From Cinclus cinclus (Eukaryota; Chordata; Aves; Passeriformes; Cinclidae), in contig NC_085046.1 of the NCBI RefSeq assembly GCF_963662255.1, positions 136,195,392 through 136,259,391 on the forward strand: a stretch of 64,000 nucleotides of DNA, read 5' to 3'. The translations under genes and the position numbers were made by a program. Positions 1 through 11,619 of this stretch are shown piece after piece (the first letter of the stretch is position 1; every line of letters begins with the position of its first letter). A model generated the notes under the pieces. That model did not search any database and was not told the DNA's origin. It was given only the letters and a program-made list of their open reading frames with translations.

Positions 1-536
1 ATTAAAACCAAAAGAAAATATAAGAATTATGTACCAGAACTTCAGCTGATATTTTAATAGGTTTCCTTTTAATTATTCAATTTGTATTCTTTTCAGAAAA
101 TTATTTTTAAATATTGTATTCTACATGTAATGGAACTGATGTATTTTTAGTACATAATCTTCTAGGATTTTAAATTAAAAAATCTAACAAGAATTATTAA
201 TTAATTAATCAATTTATCTAAAATCAAGAATTCATTATGATTTTTCTTAGAAAAAAATATCTGTTTAAAAAAATAGGTTAGCTTTGAAATTTTAAAAATA
301 AGTTTTAAAATTTTGTCAATATTTTATGATCTTTCCAAATACATCTATAGTATTTATCTTAGATAAGCAGCTTAGCTAAATAATTTTTAGCCTGTAACAT
401 GCCACTGGTGGTCCATGAAATTTTAGTGGCTTATTGTCACCTGGCAAAGGAATGAATTTTTCTTTATGATGTTCAGGAATTCAAAGGAGAATGGCTCTTC
501 CAGAGAGAAGATTAATATTTGCTTTATTTAATTATT

Positions 537-566
537 TTATATATATATATATATGTATATATATAT
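537..566. repeat. (AT)n microsatellite
   Basis: This is an alternating AT run broken by one ATGTAT step, followed by GAATGAATG. Confidence 0.9.
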
Positions 567-663
567 GAATGAATGTAATTTATTTATAAATTACTTTCAA
601 TTATTTAAACTCTTTTTTATTTCAAATTGTAAGGCATTTGACTGACCATCTAGTTCCACTGTA

Positions 664-685
664 CTATTATTATTATTATTATTAT
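664..685. repeat. (ATT)n microsatellite
   Basis: About seven TAT/ATT trinucleotide units stand in a row without interruption. Confidence 0.9.
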
Positions 686-1638
686 CCATCCTTCTCAAAG
701 CTCTCTACATTTGCACTGAGTTTTGCTTCCATGGCCTCATAAGCTATTGAGAAATTCTCTGCTAAGAGCTGATAAAAAACCTAAATATCTATTAAAATGC
801 ACTTCTAACAAATTTCATTTTATTTTAATAAATAGAAAGCAGAGAATTCCAGTCCTAAGTAAGTAATTCATTTCCTCTTCATGTTAAAATAAAACCGTTG
901 TCATAATCACCACTATATGGTTATTCTGGTATTGTTCAGGATGATGTTAGTGACTGACATAACTGGAAGCTTAAAGTTCACCTATTTTCAAGCATTTTAC
1001 ATGGCACATAATTTGCGCTCAAGAGTATGACCATCTTTTATAGAACTAAGTGTCCAAATATGAACTATAAATTTAACTAATGTGAAAAACTTGCAAATTC
1101 TGAAAATCTGTTAAGATGACAAAATGAGTCTTTTAGGTTACAGCTCTGTATTATTCTGTATTTAGTTCTCTTCATAAATAAATTTCTCCATCTGTAGAGT
1201 TCCTGTCTTTTGAAGAGTTTTTAAGATTACATGCTGGCATACTGAACCTGTTCTTGCAGATCTCTATATTTTGATATTATTGCTACAGAAGTTCTGTCAA
1301 AGCTATCACAAATCAAAGCCAAAATGCAGACTGAAGAATTAAACCATGTAGCTCTAGATGTGTAAGTGGTACTTATCAGTAGTTTCATTTTTATGAATTT
1401 TATGGATATTTCAAAGTCTGCTATTGTGAATTTGCTATTTCAAAATTTCATTGAGCTGTAACTTAAAATTGGAAGGAAGCACCAGCATATAAACATGAAG
1501 ATGCATTTAATAAGGAATTTTAATGAGTAGTATAGACTGGCTCCTGCAGAATACTGTTTCAGCTATGTTGGATTACAGTTATCACTGCTTGTCTAGACAT
1601 GGGATCAAAATGTGAATCTTAAATTAGGTTGTCTTAAG

Positions 1639-1658
1639 ATTTTTTTTTTTTTTTTTTT
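1639..1658. repeat. Poly(T) tract
   Basis: This is a run of about 18 T followed by GTCAGGGTAC. No retroposed body is recognised on either side. Confidence 0.8.
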
Positions 1659-3959
1659 GTCAGGGTACTGTACTTAACAATATCACAGTTCAGTAGCTGA
1701 AGAATGTAAGTTCACCAAGAAAACCTTAGAATCTCTTGGGAAATTTCTTTCAAGACTTGCAGTATATATTCAATTATTCTTTAAATGAAAAATGACATTG
1801 AAAATATAAGGGGAAAAAAAAAACAACTATAGTAAGGCTGACATATAATTAAGATTTCAAATTAATCACTGTCTTAGTTAAGCTTCAATATGAGGCATGT
1901 ATCAAAATGATAAATTGCAGTACCATAAGTTGACAAATATGGCTTATTTAACAACATTATTCTGAAAGAAATAAATTAAACAGAACATTGAGATAGTAAG
2001 TGGATTTTTACCAGATTAATGGAGAGACATGTTTTTTTTCCCAATAATTAAGTTTTTCTCAAGACAGAAGAAATGATAGGTTATTCACTGGTTTTTAACT
2101 TTCAAAGAATGACCTTTTTTTGCAATTGTTAAAGCAAATAAATATATTTCCATTATTTTTGTCTGGAACAAAATTATGCATGTTCTGTGGCTCTCTCATC
2201 AATCAACTTATTTATTTTTTTTAAAAGATTTATCAAAGAAAATTTAGCACTCGACAACCACTAAAGTCTAACTGCTAATTATGGTAGAATAAAACACTAG
2301 ATCTATAATCAAGCACATGTGCTTGAGCTTTTTTCCTAAAAATTATATGTTATTTTTCAAATGAAAGAACAGGGAAGAGAATGACAAGTCTATTTAGATG
2401 AATTTATCACATATTCTACTAAAAATAGGATGACAAATATTTGCCACCAGAAACAATCTTTATTAGCAGTATGCAAAAGTACACTTAAAGTGACACAGCC
2501 ATCCATAATGAACTTTTGAGAAGTTCTAGTGGTCAGATACTCCCTCCTCTATGGCACAGTTCCCTGCCTGCAAGACAGACCTCTAGTGTACTGTGCACTC
2601 CTTGCCTGGAGCTCAGGCACATAATTTTACAGAGCAATTGCTCTTTTTTCAGCCTCACAACTGCTACTTCATGCTATTCACTCATCTGAGTGGTAATAAC
2701 ATGGCCAAGGGACACATTAAGCTGATCTAAGGTTGATATGGGATTCTGACAGGAAGAATGAGGAGCATGTGATCCCTTGAGGTGTTGGTATCCCTTTCAA
2801 TCCTTCTGACTGGGAGAAAAGCTCTGGCTGCAAGTGCATCCAGCAGACCAGTGCTGAGTTGCACAGTTATCTCCAAGGATTTGGGCTTCATAACCATAGT
2901 ACCTCATCAGAAGACAAAGTAAGACTGCTGGGAACAAATGCAACTACCTGATCAATGCAAATAAGAATATAACATGTGTAGACATTTTAAACTCAGAAGG
3001 AGGGCCCTTAAAAATACTCTTTTCAGGGAACAGGGACCTAACTACAGAGTAAAAGAAAACTGAGCCCAAATTTAGAAAGAAGTATGAGAAGTAAGCACTA
3101 AAATTGGGACACTAGACTTTAAGACATCGTATTTGAATTTGTTTGGGGAATTGTTAGGCAGAATCTCCTGGGAAGCAATTATGGGGAGGAAGTGCAGTCA
3201 GATGGCTGATTTTATTAAATGACATCCCAACTATTTTAAGGGGAACTGAACTTTGGCAAATGAATCATGAGGCTAACAAGTGCTCTTCCTAATGAAATAA
3301 AATGCAGAGAATTACAGGGGAGGAAAAAAAAAAAGGAAAAAGGATGGACAGCAAGAAAGGTCTATAGAAATGGATCTTAGGAACAAAATCAAGGTCAAAG
3401 GCCAAGGAGGTGCTTCATGGATTATACAAAGGGATTCTAAAAGTATGCTGGTGGCAAAAAAAAAAAGAATGGGGAAGACTGCAGATTCACCAGGTGACAA
3501 AGACAATAATATTCAACAGGGAAAAGACCAAAAAACTCCATACCTTGTCTGCATCATTCTTCATAAGGAGTAACCTGTTTATGTATCAGTCCAGTTGGGA
3601 AGGAGAGAGGTAATTGGTTCTTGGTTTACATTGAAAAGTTGGATATATTCAATTCACAGATTCACCCAAGAGTACCAGAAGACCTGTCCCACCCTGGCTG
3701 AAAAACTGCTGTCCATATTCCATGGAAAATTATAGCAATCAGTAGTAGTCCTTCATGAATAGACAGATTAGTGATACACTTGTCCTAATGAAAGCAAGAG
3801 GGATCAATACAGGCACTACAAACTAATAATTCTTCCCTCGATTCCTGGAAATAGCCCAAAGCACATTTTGGTAATCCATTTTCCATCACCTGAAGGATGA
3901 TGCTAACGGGGAGTAGTTAGCACAGACTTACCAAGGGCAAACTATGCTTGGTGAACCAA

Positions 3960-4915
3960 ATTACATTTAAGCATCTGAAGGGATGTGATAAGTGGCCACT
4001 GCTTTCAGTAGCAACTGGCCACTGCTTCCAACAGCTCTGAAACCTGGATATTTCTTTGCCTGGCCACAGGACCCCAGACCTGGGGCACCTTGCAGCCTGG
4101 GGATGTGACTCAAGCCAATGGACTTTCTTGCTGCTTTCCCATTTGTAGATTCTACCAGTTTAACAGCTGAGCAAGTATCCAAGAGGAACACACCAAGACA
4201 CACAAGACACTGACAGGATGGGCTACAGACTGCCACAGGCAAGACACTGCTTTGACAGCACCCCCTGAACGTGAGCACCAGTGGCCAAACCTGGCAGACA
4301 CAGGAGGTCATTCATGCAGGCACAAACACAGAATTACCTGGCTGCATGAGCACACGTACATTCACAGGTCCCACAAGTACCAGCATGATCCCTCTGCCTG
4401 CCTGGCAACCCCACCCAGATTCCAGTCCCTCTTACTGGCCCCAGGTGTCCCCTCATCACTGGCTGGTCCAGCTCGATGCTCACTAGCAAACATGCAGTAC
4501 TGGCCTACTTGTCCAGCATGGACTCCCCATCCTCCTGATACCTCAGCCTAGGTCCAGGACCTCCTTCCTGCTGGTTTGTCTGGATGGAAGTGTGCAGGTG
4601 AGTGACCCAAGCACCCCAGTATGGAGAAGCTGAAGACAGCTGTCATCACACAGCCTCAGCAGCTGTCACCCAGCTTCCTCCCAGCGCTGGCACTGAGCCC
4701 CTCTCTTGCTTTGCTCACGCAGGCTGCTCCTGAGAGCTGTTTTATGGGACACACAACATTCCTACCCCAGTGAGTGGCAGCTGAGACCCCCACCCACTCC
4801 AATAGCTGGCACAAAGACCCCCAGTCTCTCCAGCAGCTGAAATCAGGTCAAGGTTACCAACACCCCCAGCCAGGCTCCAGTTGCTGGCACTCAGCCCTTT
4901 AAACCCTTACACATG
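3960..4915. other. GC-rich block with degenerate internal repeats, origin unknown
   Basis: About 950 bp are far richer in G and C than the surroundings. Near 4600-4900 a motif of the type GCTGGCACnnAGnCC recurs (CGCTGGCACTGAGCCC, AGCTGGCACAAAGACCC, TTGCTGGCACTCAGCCC), spaced roughly 65-130 bp apart, with AGCTGAGACCCC and CAGCAGCTG words between. On the minus strand the upstream edge holds an ATTAAATATTTT signal-like sequence (near 4942-4953). These traits fit a retroelement leader or LTR, but I cannot name a family. The open frames of about 100 codons on both strands look like GC-driven chance frames: they have no recognisable domain and overlap each other. Confidence 0.4.
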
Positions 4916-5912
4916 CAGAACAGAGAGACATTACTCTAAAAGCTAAAAAATATTTAATAAGGTTATGGTGATCAGGTGCAGGCCTCAGCCAGACAAGTGT
5001 ACTAATCAGAGCCCTTTTCCACACAGTTGTCACAAAATGATGAAAATGCAGAGGAATGACAGAAAATAATTCATTATTTGGAAAATTAGTTTGTGTTAAT
5101 GCATCAAAAGCCCATATTAAAGAGGAAGAATACTCCGAAGCCTGTGATTTTATTGCACTACTTAAGAAACTCCCCCCTAAGAACTCACAGATGCTAATAA
5201 TAAGGGCTCTATAATTTAGCAGATAAAAGCAGACAAAAGTTAGCAGCTGAAAGTTCAAAAATCAGAACTAAAAGTCTTACTTCTAATTGAGGCAGAGTGA
5301 TCAGTGGAATCAAAAAAAGTTTCTTAAAGCTTCATGTCTTTGAGAGCTAACTTTGTATCCAGAAGTTATTCTTTAGCCAAATCAGTGGTTGTGGTATCAC
5401 AAAAATAGTGTGAAATGTATTAAAATTAACCAGATTAAGTCCACAGAGCTATTTTTCTCTCTAATTCCACTGAACTTTTACAGGAATGGTGCAACCAGTA
5501 CAGCATATAGGTAAAATATGTAGGAACACCATTGCAGTCTGGTATAGATTTTACAAGGAACTGATTGTCTTCTGTGCTACAACTTTACTATGCATCTGAC
5601 ATTAGGAATGGCATAAATGTGTGTAGTAGATATAAGTCTATGAAGAGGCATTAGTGGGATGTTTTCCATCCAAACTAGTATTCCAAGACAAAAAGGATTT
5701 ATTAGATATTTTTTTGGGACTTACTAGACCAATTTGGCAGATATTCATACATTCAGACAAAATACAGAAACTGCAGCACATTTCTTTTCTTGTTGTTATC
5801 CAGCATGTTGAATAGAAGTAAAAATAGGCAATATATATTGACTTACGTCTAGCATGTTGCTTTGTTGAATTAGTGTGTTTCTTTTAAATGTATCTATTTA
5901 TGCAATTTAATA
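4916..5912. other. Unassigned intron sequence
   Basis: AT-rich DNA with no recognisable gene or repeat. The 119-codon minus-strand frame at 4899-5258 has no homologous look, no splice-site context, and overlaps the GC-rich block edge. Confidence 0.5.
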
Positions 5913-6437
5913 ATTTCCTTTCCTTTCCTTTCCTTTCCTTTCCTTTCCTTTCCTTTCCTTTCCTTTCCTTTCCTTTCCTTTCCTTTCCTTTCCTCTCCTT
6001 TCCTCTCCTTTCCTCTCCTTTCCTCTCCTTTCCTCTCCTTTCCTCTCCTTTCCTCTCCTTTCCTCTCCTTTCCTCTCCTTTCCTCTCCTTTCCTCTCCTT
6101 TCCTCTCCTTCCTTTCCTTTCCTTTCCTTTCCTTTCCTTTCCTTTCCTTTCCTTTCCTTTCCTTTCCTTTCCTTTCTTTCCTTTCCTTTCCTTTCCTTTC
6201 CTTTCCTTTCTTCCTTTCCTTTCCTTTCCTTTCCTTTCCTTTCCTTTCCTCTCCTTTCTCTCCTTTCCTCTCCTTTCCTCTCCTTTCCTCTCCTTTCCTC
6301 TCCTTTCCTCTCCTTTCCTCTCCTTTCCTCTCCTTTCTCTCCTTTCCTCTCCTTTCCTCTCCTTTCCTCTCCTTTCCTCTCCTTTCCTCTCCTTTCCTCT
6401 CCTTTCTCCTTTCTCCTTTCCTTTCTTTTCCTTTCTT
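5913..6437. repeat. (TTTCC)n pentamer array with TCCTTTCCTC decamer zones
   Basis: This is a pyrimidine-only tract of about 525 bp on the plus strand. Zones alternate: plain TTTCC units (5913-5992), a TCCTTTCCTC decamer (about 5993-6108), plain units again (6109-6248, with a few broken units), the decamer again (about 6249-6405), then a degraded end. The repeated plain-plus-decamer layout suggests duplication of a block of roughly 300 bp. The sense CSMD3 RNA would be purine-rich here. The open frames over it are artefacts. Confidence 0.97.
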
Positions 6438-6680
6438 CAATTTAATTCAATTTTTATTAAGGGGGTTGTTGAAGCAATGCAATGAGAGAGACCAGCCATA
6501 CCCACAGCAGTTATGGCAAAATGTGAACAGCAGCAGCAAAGAGCCTATCCATCCATAACATAGTAAGCTTGGTGACAAATTTATAGCATAAATTCTGTGG
6601 CTTTTACAACTCCAAACTGGCAAACAATTTTTCTGTGGATTTCTTCTAGAGAGCACTCCAATATTAAACAATAATTCATT
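6438..6680 (-). other. Possible 3' end of an unidentified retroelement next to the TTTCC array
   Basis: Read on the minus strand, non-repeat sequence ends in CCCCCTTAATAAAAATTGAATT, then turns A-rich and passes straight into the GGAAA array. An AATAAA hexamer followed by an A-rich tail and a purine microsatellite is what a retroposed 3' end looks like after its tail has mutated. I do not recognise the body of the element, and its upstream limit is a guess. Confidence 0.3.
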
Positions 6681-8235
6681 TGTACACCTTTAAATTTTAT
6701 ATTAAGCTAGCAGTGATATTATTAGCTTTATACAGCTAGGACTTCATGAAACTTACCTGAATCTAAGATTTAGATTATGTGTAGCCACATTTATTAATTC
6801 TGGTATGCACAGAGCTAAAATAGTTTATGATATTTGTTCACATTCTCTAGCTTTATACTAACTGCCAAAATTATTTTAGCACCCACATCCTGGCATATTT
6901 GAGTCCTACTAGTATTTCTTATCTACATGCTTCAATTATGCTGTACATCAGCTACCAGTTTCTCTTAATATTGCTGAAAGAAATGCATGTTGAGTCCACA
7001 GAAGTCCTAGATGGAAATCCTTTTCTGTTGATAAACACCATCTGCTCCCTTCTTTGCTTCTCCACCTCCATTATTCATAAAGGTGTGATCATTCTTGAAA
7101 TTTTTAACATTGCTCTCAAATCCCTGTCAAAGACATTTCAGCAGAATTGCTCAACTCCATAGCAGCACTCCTTTACAAACATTAGACCATTTCTTAGTTT
7201 ATGCAGTGTCTAATAATTCAGTTTTATAACTCAGCTTTAAAATTATGTGCAGCAGTATAAATCAGATAAAGTTATATTTTATACACTATTATAAATATTT
7301 ACAATTCACCTCCTGGGCATTCAGAGTTTCCACTATAAGGGTAATCTACATATTAAATTTTTCTATTCTTTGCCATGGCCAGCAGGATAATACAAAAATG
7401 TCTATAATATTTAACAGGAATAATGATTGCCATAAATTCTAACAGCACATTTCTTAATGAAGTCAATGATTTTTGGCAATGTCAGCTACCTGTTTAACAG
7501 CTGTAAAGTAGCACAGTGAGAACAGAAGGAAGCACTGTTCAAAGCAGGAATACGTCCACTGAATCCCCTTTGCTGTGTAGCCAAGCTGCTAAGTTGCTTT
7601 CTTTCTCAGCAGCTGTATTTCCCTCCTGTACTATCAATGAATAATGCTCCTTATGTATCTTAGGACAACAGGAAATGGAAAAGTGCATTGGACTCTCCTA
7701 TTCCTAAACCAAATTATCCCACCAGAAATAAAATAAAAGAGCAAAGCTACACTCTACTTAGCCTAAATTATCAAATAGGAGATTAAGTATAGCATCCTTT
7801 CTCCATATATTAATACCTATACATGTTGCAGAGAGCCTGAAAGCTACTAAAGAAACCTCCCCAGAAACCTCCCAGAAAAAAGCAACAAAACAAAACAGTC
7901 ACAGAATCAGCAGACTTCGAACTTCTCCATCTCTCACTCCCACCAGTAATGCTGTGTCACTAGAAAGTGATAAAAATAGCTCCAGGGTTTTTTTAAAAAT
8001 CCCTCCTTAAATTTTAGTGTACCTCGCCATTTTCTGTTGTCACTGTAAGTGAAGTCTATTGCTTTTGATAATCTGTTCTAGTTTTCTCTCATGAAATAAT
8101 TTTTCTTCAGGGGTGTTGTGCTATATAGAGAGGCATGTTCATCAGATGTGTTCTTTTCAGAATAATAAAGAAGCTGAGCATGAAGAGTTTGTGCATAATG
8201 GTACCAAAGATAACTCAGATATGTCACTTGATATA
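6681..8235. other. Unassigned intron sequence
   Basis: AT-rich intron between the two pentamer arrays. I see nothing recognisable in it. Confidence 0.6.
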
Positions 8236-8573
8236 GAAGAAAGAAAGAGAAGGTGAGAAGAAGAGAAAGGAGAGAAGAGAAGAGAAGAGAAGAAGAGAAG
8301 AGAAGAGAAGAGAAGAGAAGAGAAGAGAAGAGAAGAGAAGAGAAGAGAAGAGAAGAGAAGAGAAGAGAAGAGAAGAGAAGAGAAGAGAAGAGAAGAGAAG
8401 AGAAGAGAGAAGAGAAGAGAAGAGAAGAGAAGAGAAGAGAAGAGAAGAGAAGAGAAGAGAAGAGAAGAGAAGAGAAGAGAAGAGAAGAGAGAGAAGAGAA
8501 GAGAAGAGAAGAGAAGAGAAGAGAAGAGAAGAGAAGAGAAGAGAAGAGAAGAGAAGAGAAGAGAAGAGGAGGT
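8236..8573. repeat. (GAGAA)n purine pentamer array
   Basis: This tract of about 340 bp on the plus strand consists almost only of AGAGA/GAGAA units. A few single-unit irregularities (near 8291, 8407 and 8489) break the register. The sense transcript of CSMD3 would carry UCUCU/UUCUC units, which resemble PTBP1 binding sites. The open frames across it in three frames are artefacts of a stop-free unit. Confidence 0.97.
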
Positions 8574-11506
8574 GTAGGGACACAGATTGCAGACTGAGGC
8601 TTATGATATTGATTTTTAGTGGGCCAGTCAATATTTTCTGGTCTATAGTGCACTTGGTTTGACTGAAGGTAATTGCAGTGGCTTATTTATGGTAGCTCAG
8701 CATAGTCTTTCTATTAAAGATATAATTTTATATCTTTTCATAAATATTTTTATTCTTAGGAGATCAGAAAATGAGTATGTTCCTGTACATTATGATGAAG
8801 TCCACCATAGATTCATATTTCCCATAGATTCTGTCAGGTTCTCTTTTTTTTTTTTGAGTTTCTTTTCAACTTTCAGCTCAACTGCAAATTTGTCAAGAGA
8901 AAGCAAAGTCAGTAAAATAGGTGTTCGGAGGCTTTTTTGTTGTTGTTTTTTTGTTTGTTTTTTTGTTTTTTTTTTAAATAGTGAACAATAATGGATTCCA
9001 TGTAACCATCTACCTATATAAACTATCTCACAGCATTTCAGAAGAAAGTGTTTTAAATTATCTCTGATTATGAAAGGTATGTTCCTTCTTTTCCAAATTA
9101 CAACTGGATCTAATCCCTGAAGTTATATGTCACTACTTCTCACCCTATCCTCTCATGCCACCTCTATCATTTTGCTTTATTACAATGACAGGTGGCTAAT
9201 CATTTCTATCTTAAATTTCAAATTACATATCCATAATGAAACTTTAAATTATGAGGCCTGATATTTAAGGGTACTAAATATGCAGATATTTCATCAAGAA
9301 GCTAAGAAGGAGATACTGGGCAATCAAAATTTTTGAAAACTGGCAGAACCACATCTTAAAATGTTGATTGCAGGGTTATACATGTTCACAAAGAATAGAA
9401 GAAGAAAATAAATGGAAATTGCCCTGATGTGATTATCATTTAAATATATCTCTCCCACCTAGGAAAGAAACATTAAATGAATATAATGTAATGTAATGCG
9501 TTTTCATGTCTTTGCTATCTGGGTTTAAAGAGAATAGCTTCACATTAAGTCAGAAAAAAATAGGTGTTGAAAGAAAATTTCTCTGACTAAATGAAGTTAC
9601 ATGTATTCAGGTCTTAAAACAGTAGATCTGGCTGTAGTAAGGGAGTCTCCATTCAACTACAACTCTGGTATCCAGCCTAACATTTTGAAAATTCCTAATT
9701 TCGCTAAATAAAATATCAGTTTCAAAAAAAAAGATGAGCATCAAATTCAAGGTAATAAGCTTATGTTTTGTTTTAAAATGCTGATTTCTGTGGTTGAAGG
9801 TAAAATATCCCCAGATTTTGTACCGAGCTAAGAGCTTGAGTTCTATTAATTGGTATCCTAGAAAGGAAGTATGTGAGGTGTCAGATATATGTGCAAGCTG
9901 AAGTCTATAGCTGATCTTCCATTTTGGTTTTAATCATTCTCTATCATATCTGAGATTCATAGTATGTTGTCTGTTAGCATTAGCAGTACAAAATCTTTCA
10001 GTAAACTGTTTTTAAGAAGGACAGATGATACCGTATATAATGAATTCAATTCATGCATGAAAACCACATATTTTATTTTGCATAGTTAAAAATCTATAGG
10101 AATTGCATAGAGCATTTTAATAATAACATTTTTAATAATGCTGTTGCTGAACAGTAACCAAATGCTTAAAAAATTAACAGACTGCAGAGTAGCTATAATC
10201 TAGACAAGACCAGTTACATATAGCCTGAATTTCTCTTTTCTCATTTATCTCTTTTTTATGTGCAACCTCCCCCCTGCAAAAAATAATCGTGTAATCATGT
10301 AAGTGTGTAATCATTTCACTTATTTTTTCTGAAACTCAAGAAACAAGAAGGGCCTAAAAATTGTTTTATGTTTTTCATTTCATGTTTTTATATATAGGAG
10401 GGAATTTCTGTATGAAGTAGAATTCTAATGCATCATACCTGAAGGTAAACTAAATCAACAGCAGAAGACATTTTACTACCGAGATATTCTGGACTGTATT
10501 TCTATAGCAGCCCTTCATTGCATTACCCATTTTTGGATAGCTCCTAGCTATCAAAGTGTAACTCATCTAGTTACTTTCTCAGAGATTAGTTTCTATTGCA
10601 GATGGGGCCAAGTAGGGTACAGCAATGGCCTCAGAACTTCTCCAGGCTGTTTATTATAGCTCCAGCTTTGCTGACAGAGACACTTAATGGAAGCAGAAAA
10701 ATCAAGTGTCTTGACACCAAGTGTTTTTTTAAAAAGAGGGGAGAAAAATACAAAAAGGAAAAAATCAAACCACAAAACACTATACCAAAGAAAATGAGAA
10801 AAGCAACATTTTCTGTTTATGTCCCATAAAAACTTGTTAGAGTTCATAATCCCTGGTACCAAGAACTGGGTTTAAAAAATGAATGCATGATATAAACCAA
10901 CTCTCCAAACACTACTATAGTGAACTTGACCACAAACAAGATCCTTCCTGGACCACACAAATACTATGAACTTCTGGACTTCAGGAATACATGTTCCAGC
11001 TCATTAACTGCAGCATCTGTGTGAAAACTATAGACAATTGTGAAAACTTCAGTAGAGAAATAACTTTATGTCAATTCAGAGAACTGAGTCAGCATTTCTC
11101 CTATGCAAACATATAAGAAGGAATCCATTCATAAAACCTGCAGATACCATTATCCAGCGAAATTCAAGGCTAACTAGTAATGTCTTGACATTAATTTGAA
11201 TAAGCATGTGTCAGAAGGACTAGAACAATAACAATTAAGGTTTTCAGAATTAAAAGAACTTGCCATTATTAGAGTTCATAAAATATTTTTGTCTGGATGG
11301 GACTATAGATTGTAAAGTTTTAAATATTTTGGTTTGAGATATGACTATGATCTGTGAGTGATTACATGAAAAGCAAATATTGTAACTTGGATAAGGTTAT
11401 ATATGTGTATTTTTGCATATTTCTGTGCATGCTTAAGGTTTTTTATGTGTAGCAATCAGAGGGTGAAAAAAAACCAAACACGAACATTATGTTAAGAATG
11501 CCTTAC
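8574..11506. other. Unassigned intron sequence before the CUB1 second exon
   Basis: AT-rich intron with T-rich low-complexity sequence near 8840-8980. There is no exon-like frame with splice sites other than the CSMD3 exon that ends at 11507. Confidence 0.6.
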
Positions 11507-11619
11507 CTTCATAGTAAACTTTAAACCCATGAGCACTAACTGCAAAGTCACTTGTCAAGCGCAGTGAAAATACAGATTTTGTACTTGTCACAGGTGGAGG
11601 AAGATGAAATCCTGTTAAC
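11507..11619 (-). CDS. CSMD3: CSMD3 coding exon (probably exon 3): end of CUB domain 1
   Basis: This 113-nt minus-strand exon completes the CUB domain begun in the 45209-45431 exon. The acceptor is TTTTTTGTTTCTTAG|GTTAAC and the donor is GAAG|GTAAGG. The first G completes the Arg codon split across the intron. Next come 37 codons starting LTGFHLPPPVTSTKSVF and ending GFKVYYE. The final G opens the next codon, so the exon leaves in phase 1. The SLRLTSDFAVSAHGF segment is the last CUB strand pair and carries the Asp that is a calcium ligand in calcium-binding CUBs. The exon has no cysteine, so this CUB has only the first of the two usual disulfides, as I recall for CUB1 of the CSMD family. The following exon, expected to start the first sushi domain, is not in the window. 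Confidence 0.95.

Larger units (their letters stand above)
1..3959. other. Unassigned intron sequence
   Basis: AT-rich intron DNA. Besides the short AT, ATT and T tracts listed, I see no exon, RNA gene or recognisable transposon. The overlapping 64-67-codon frames near 3310-3613 have no recognisable content. Confidence 0.6.
1..11506 (-). other. CSMD3: CSMD3 intron downstream of the second CUB1 exon (partial, at least 11.5 kb)
   Basis: This intron starts with donor GTAAGG at 11506 and continues past the window edge. The next expected exon (first sushi domain) has not appeared by position 1. It contains two pentamer arrays and one GC-rich block, described separately. Confidence 0.85.

Noticed and set aside
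4252..4551. Plus-strand frame of 99 codons (His/Pro-rich)
   Set aside because: It is in the GC-rich block, is crossed by frames on the other strand, and has no recognisable domain.
5888..6445. Ser/Phe/Leu- and Lys/Glu/Arg-rich frames on both strands
   Set aside because: They are translations of the TTTCC pentamer array.
8078..8653. Long Ser/Leu/Phe- and Arg/Glu-rich frames on both strands
   Set aside because: They are translations of the GAGAA pentamer array.
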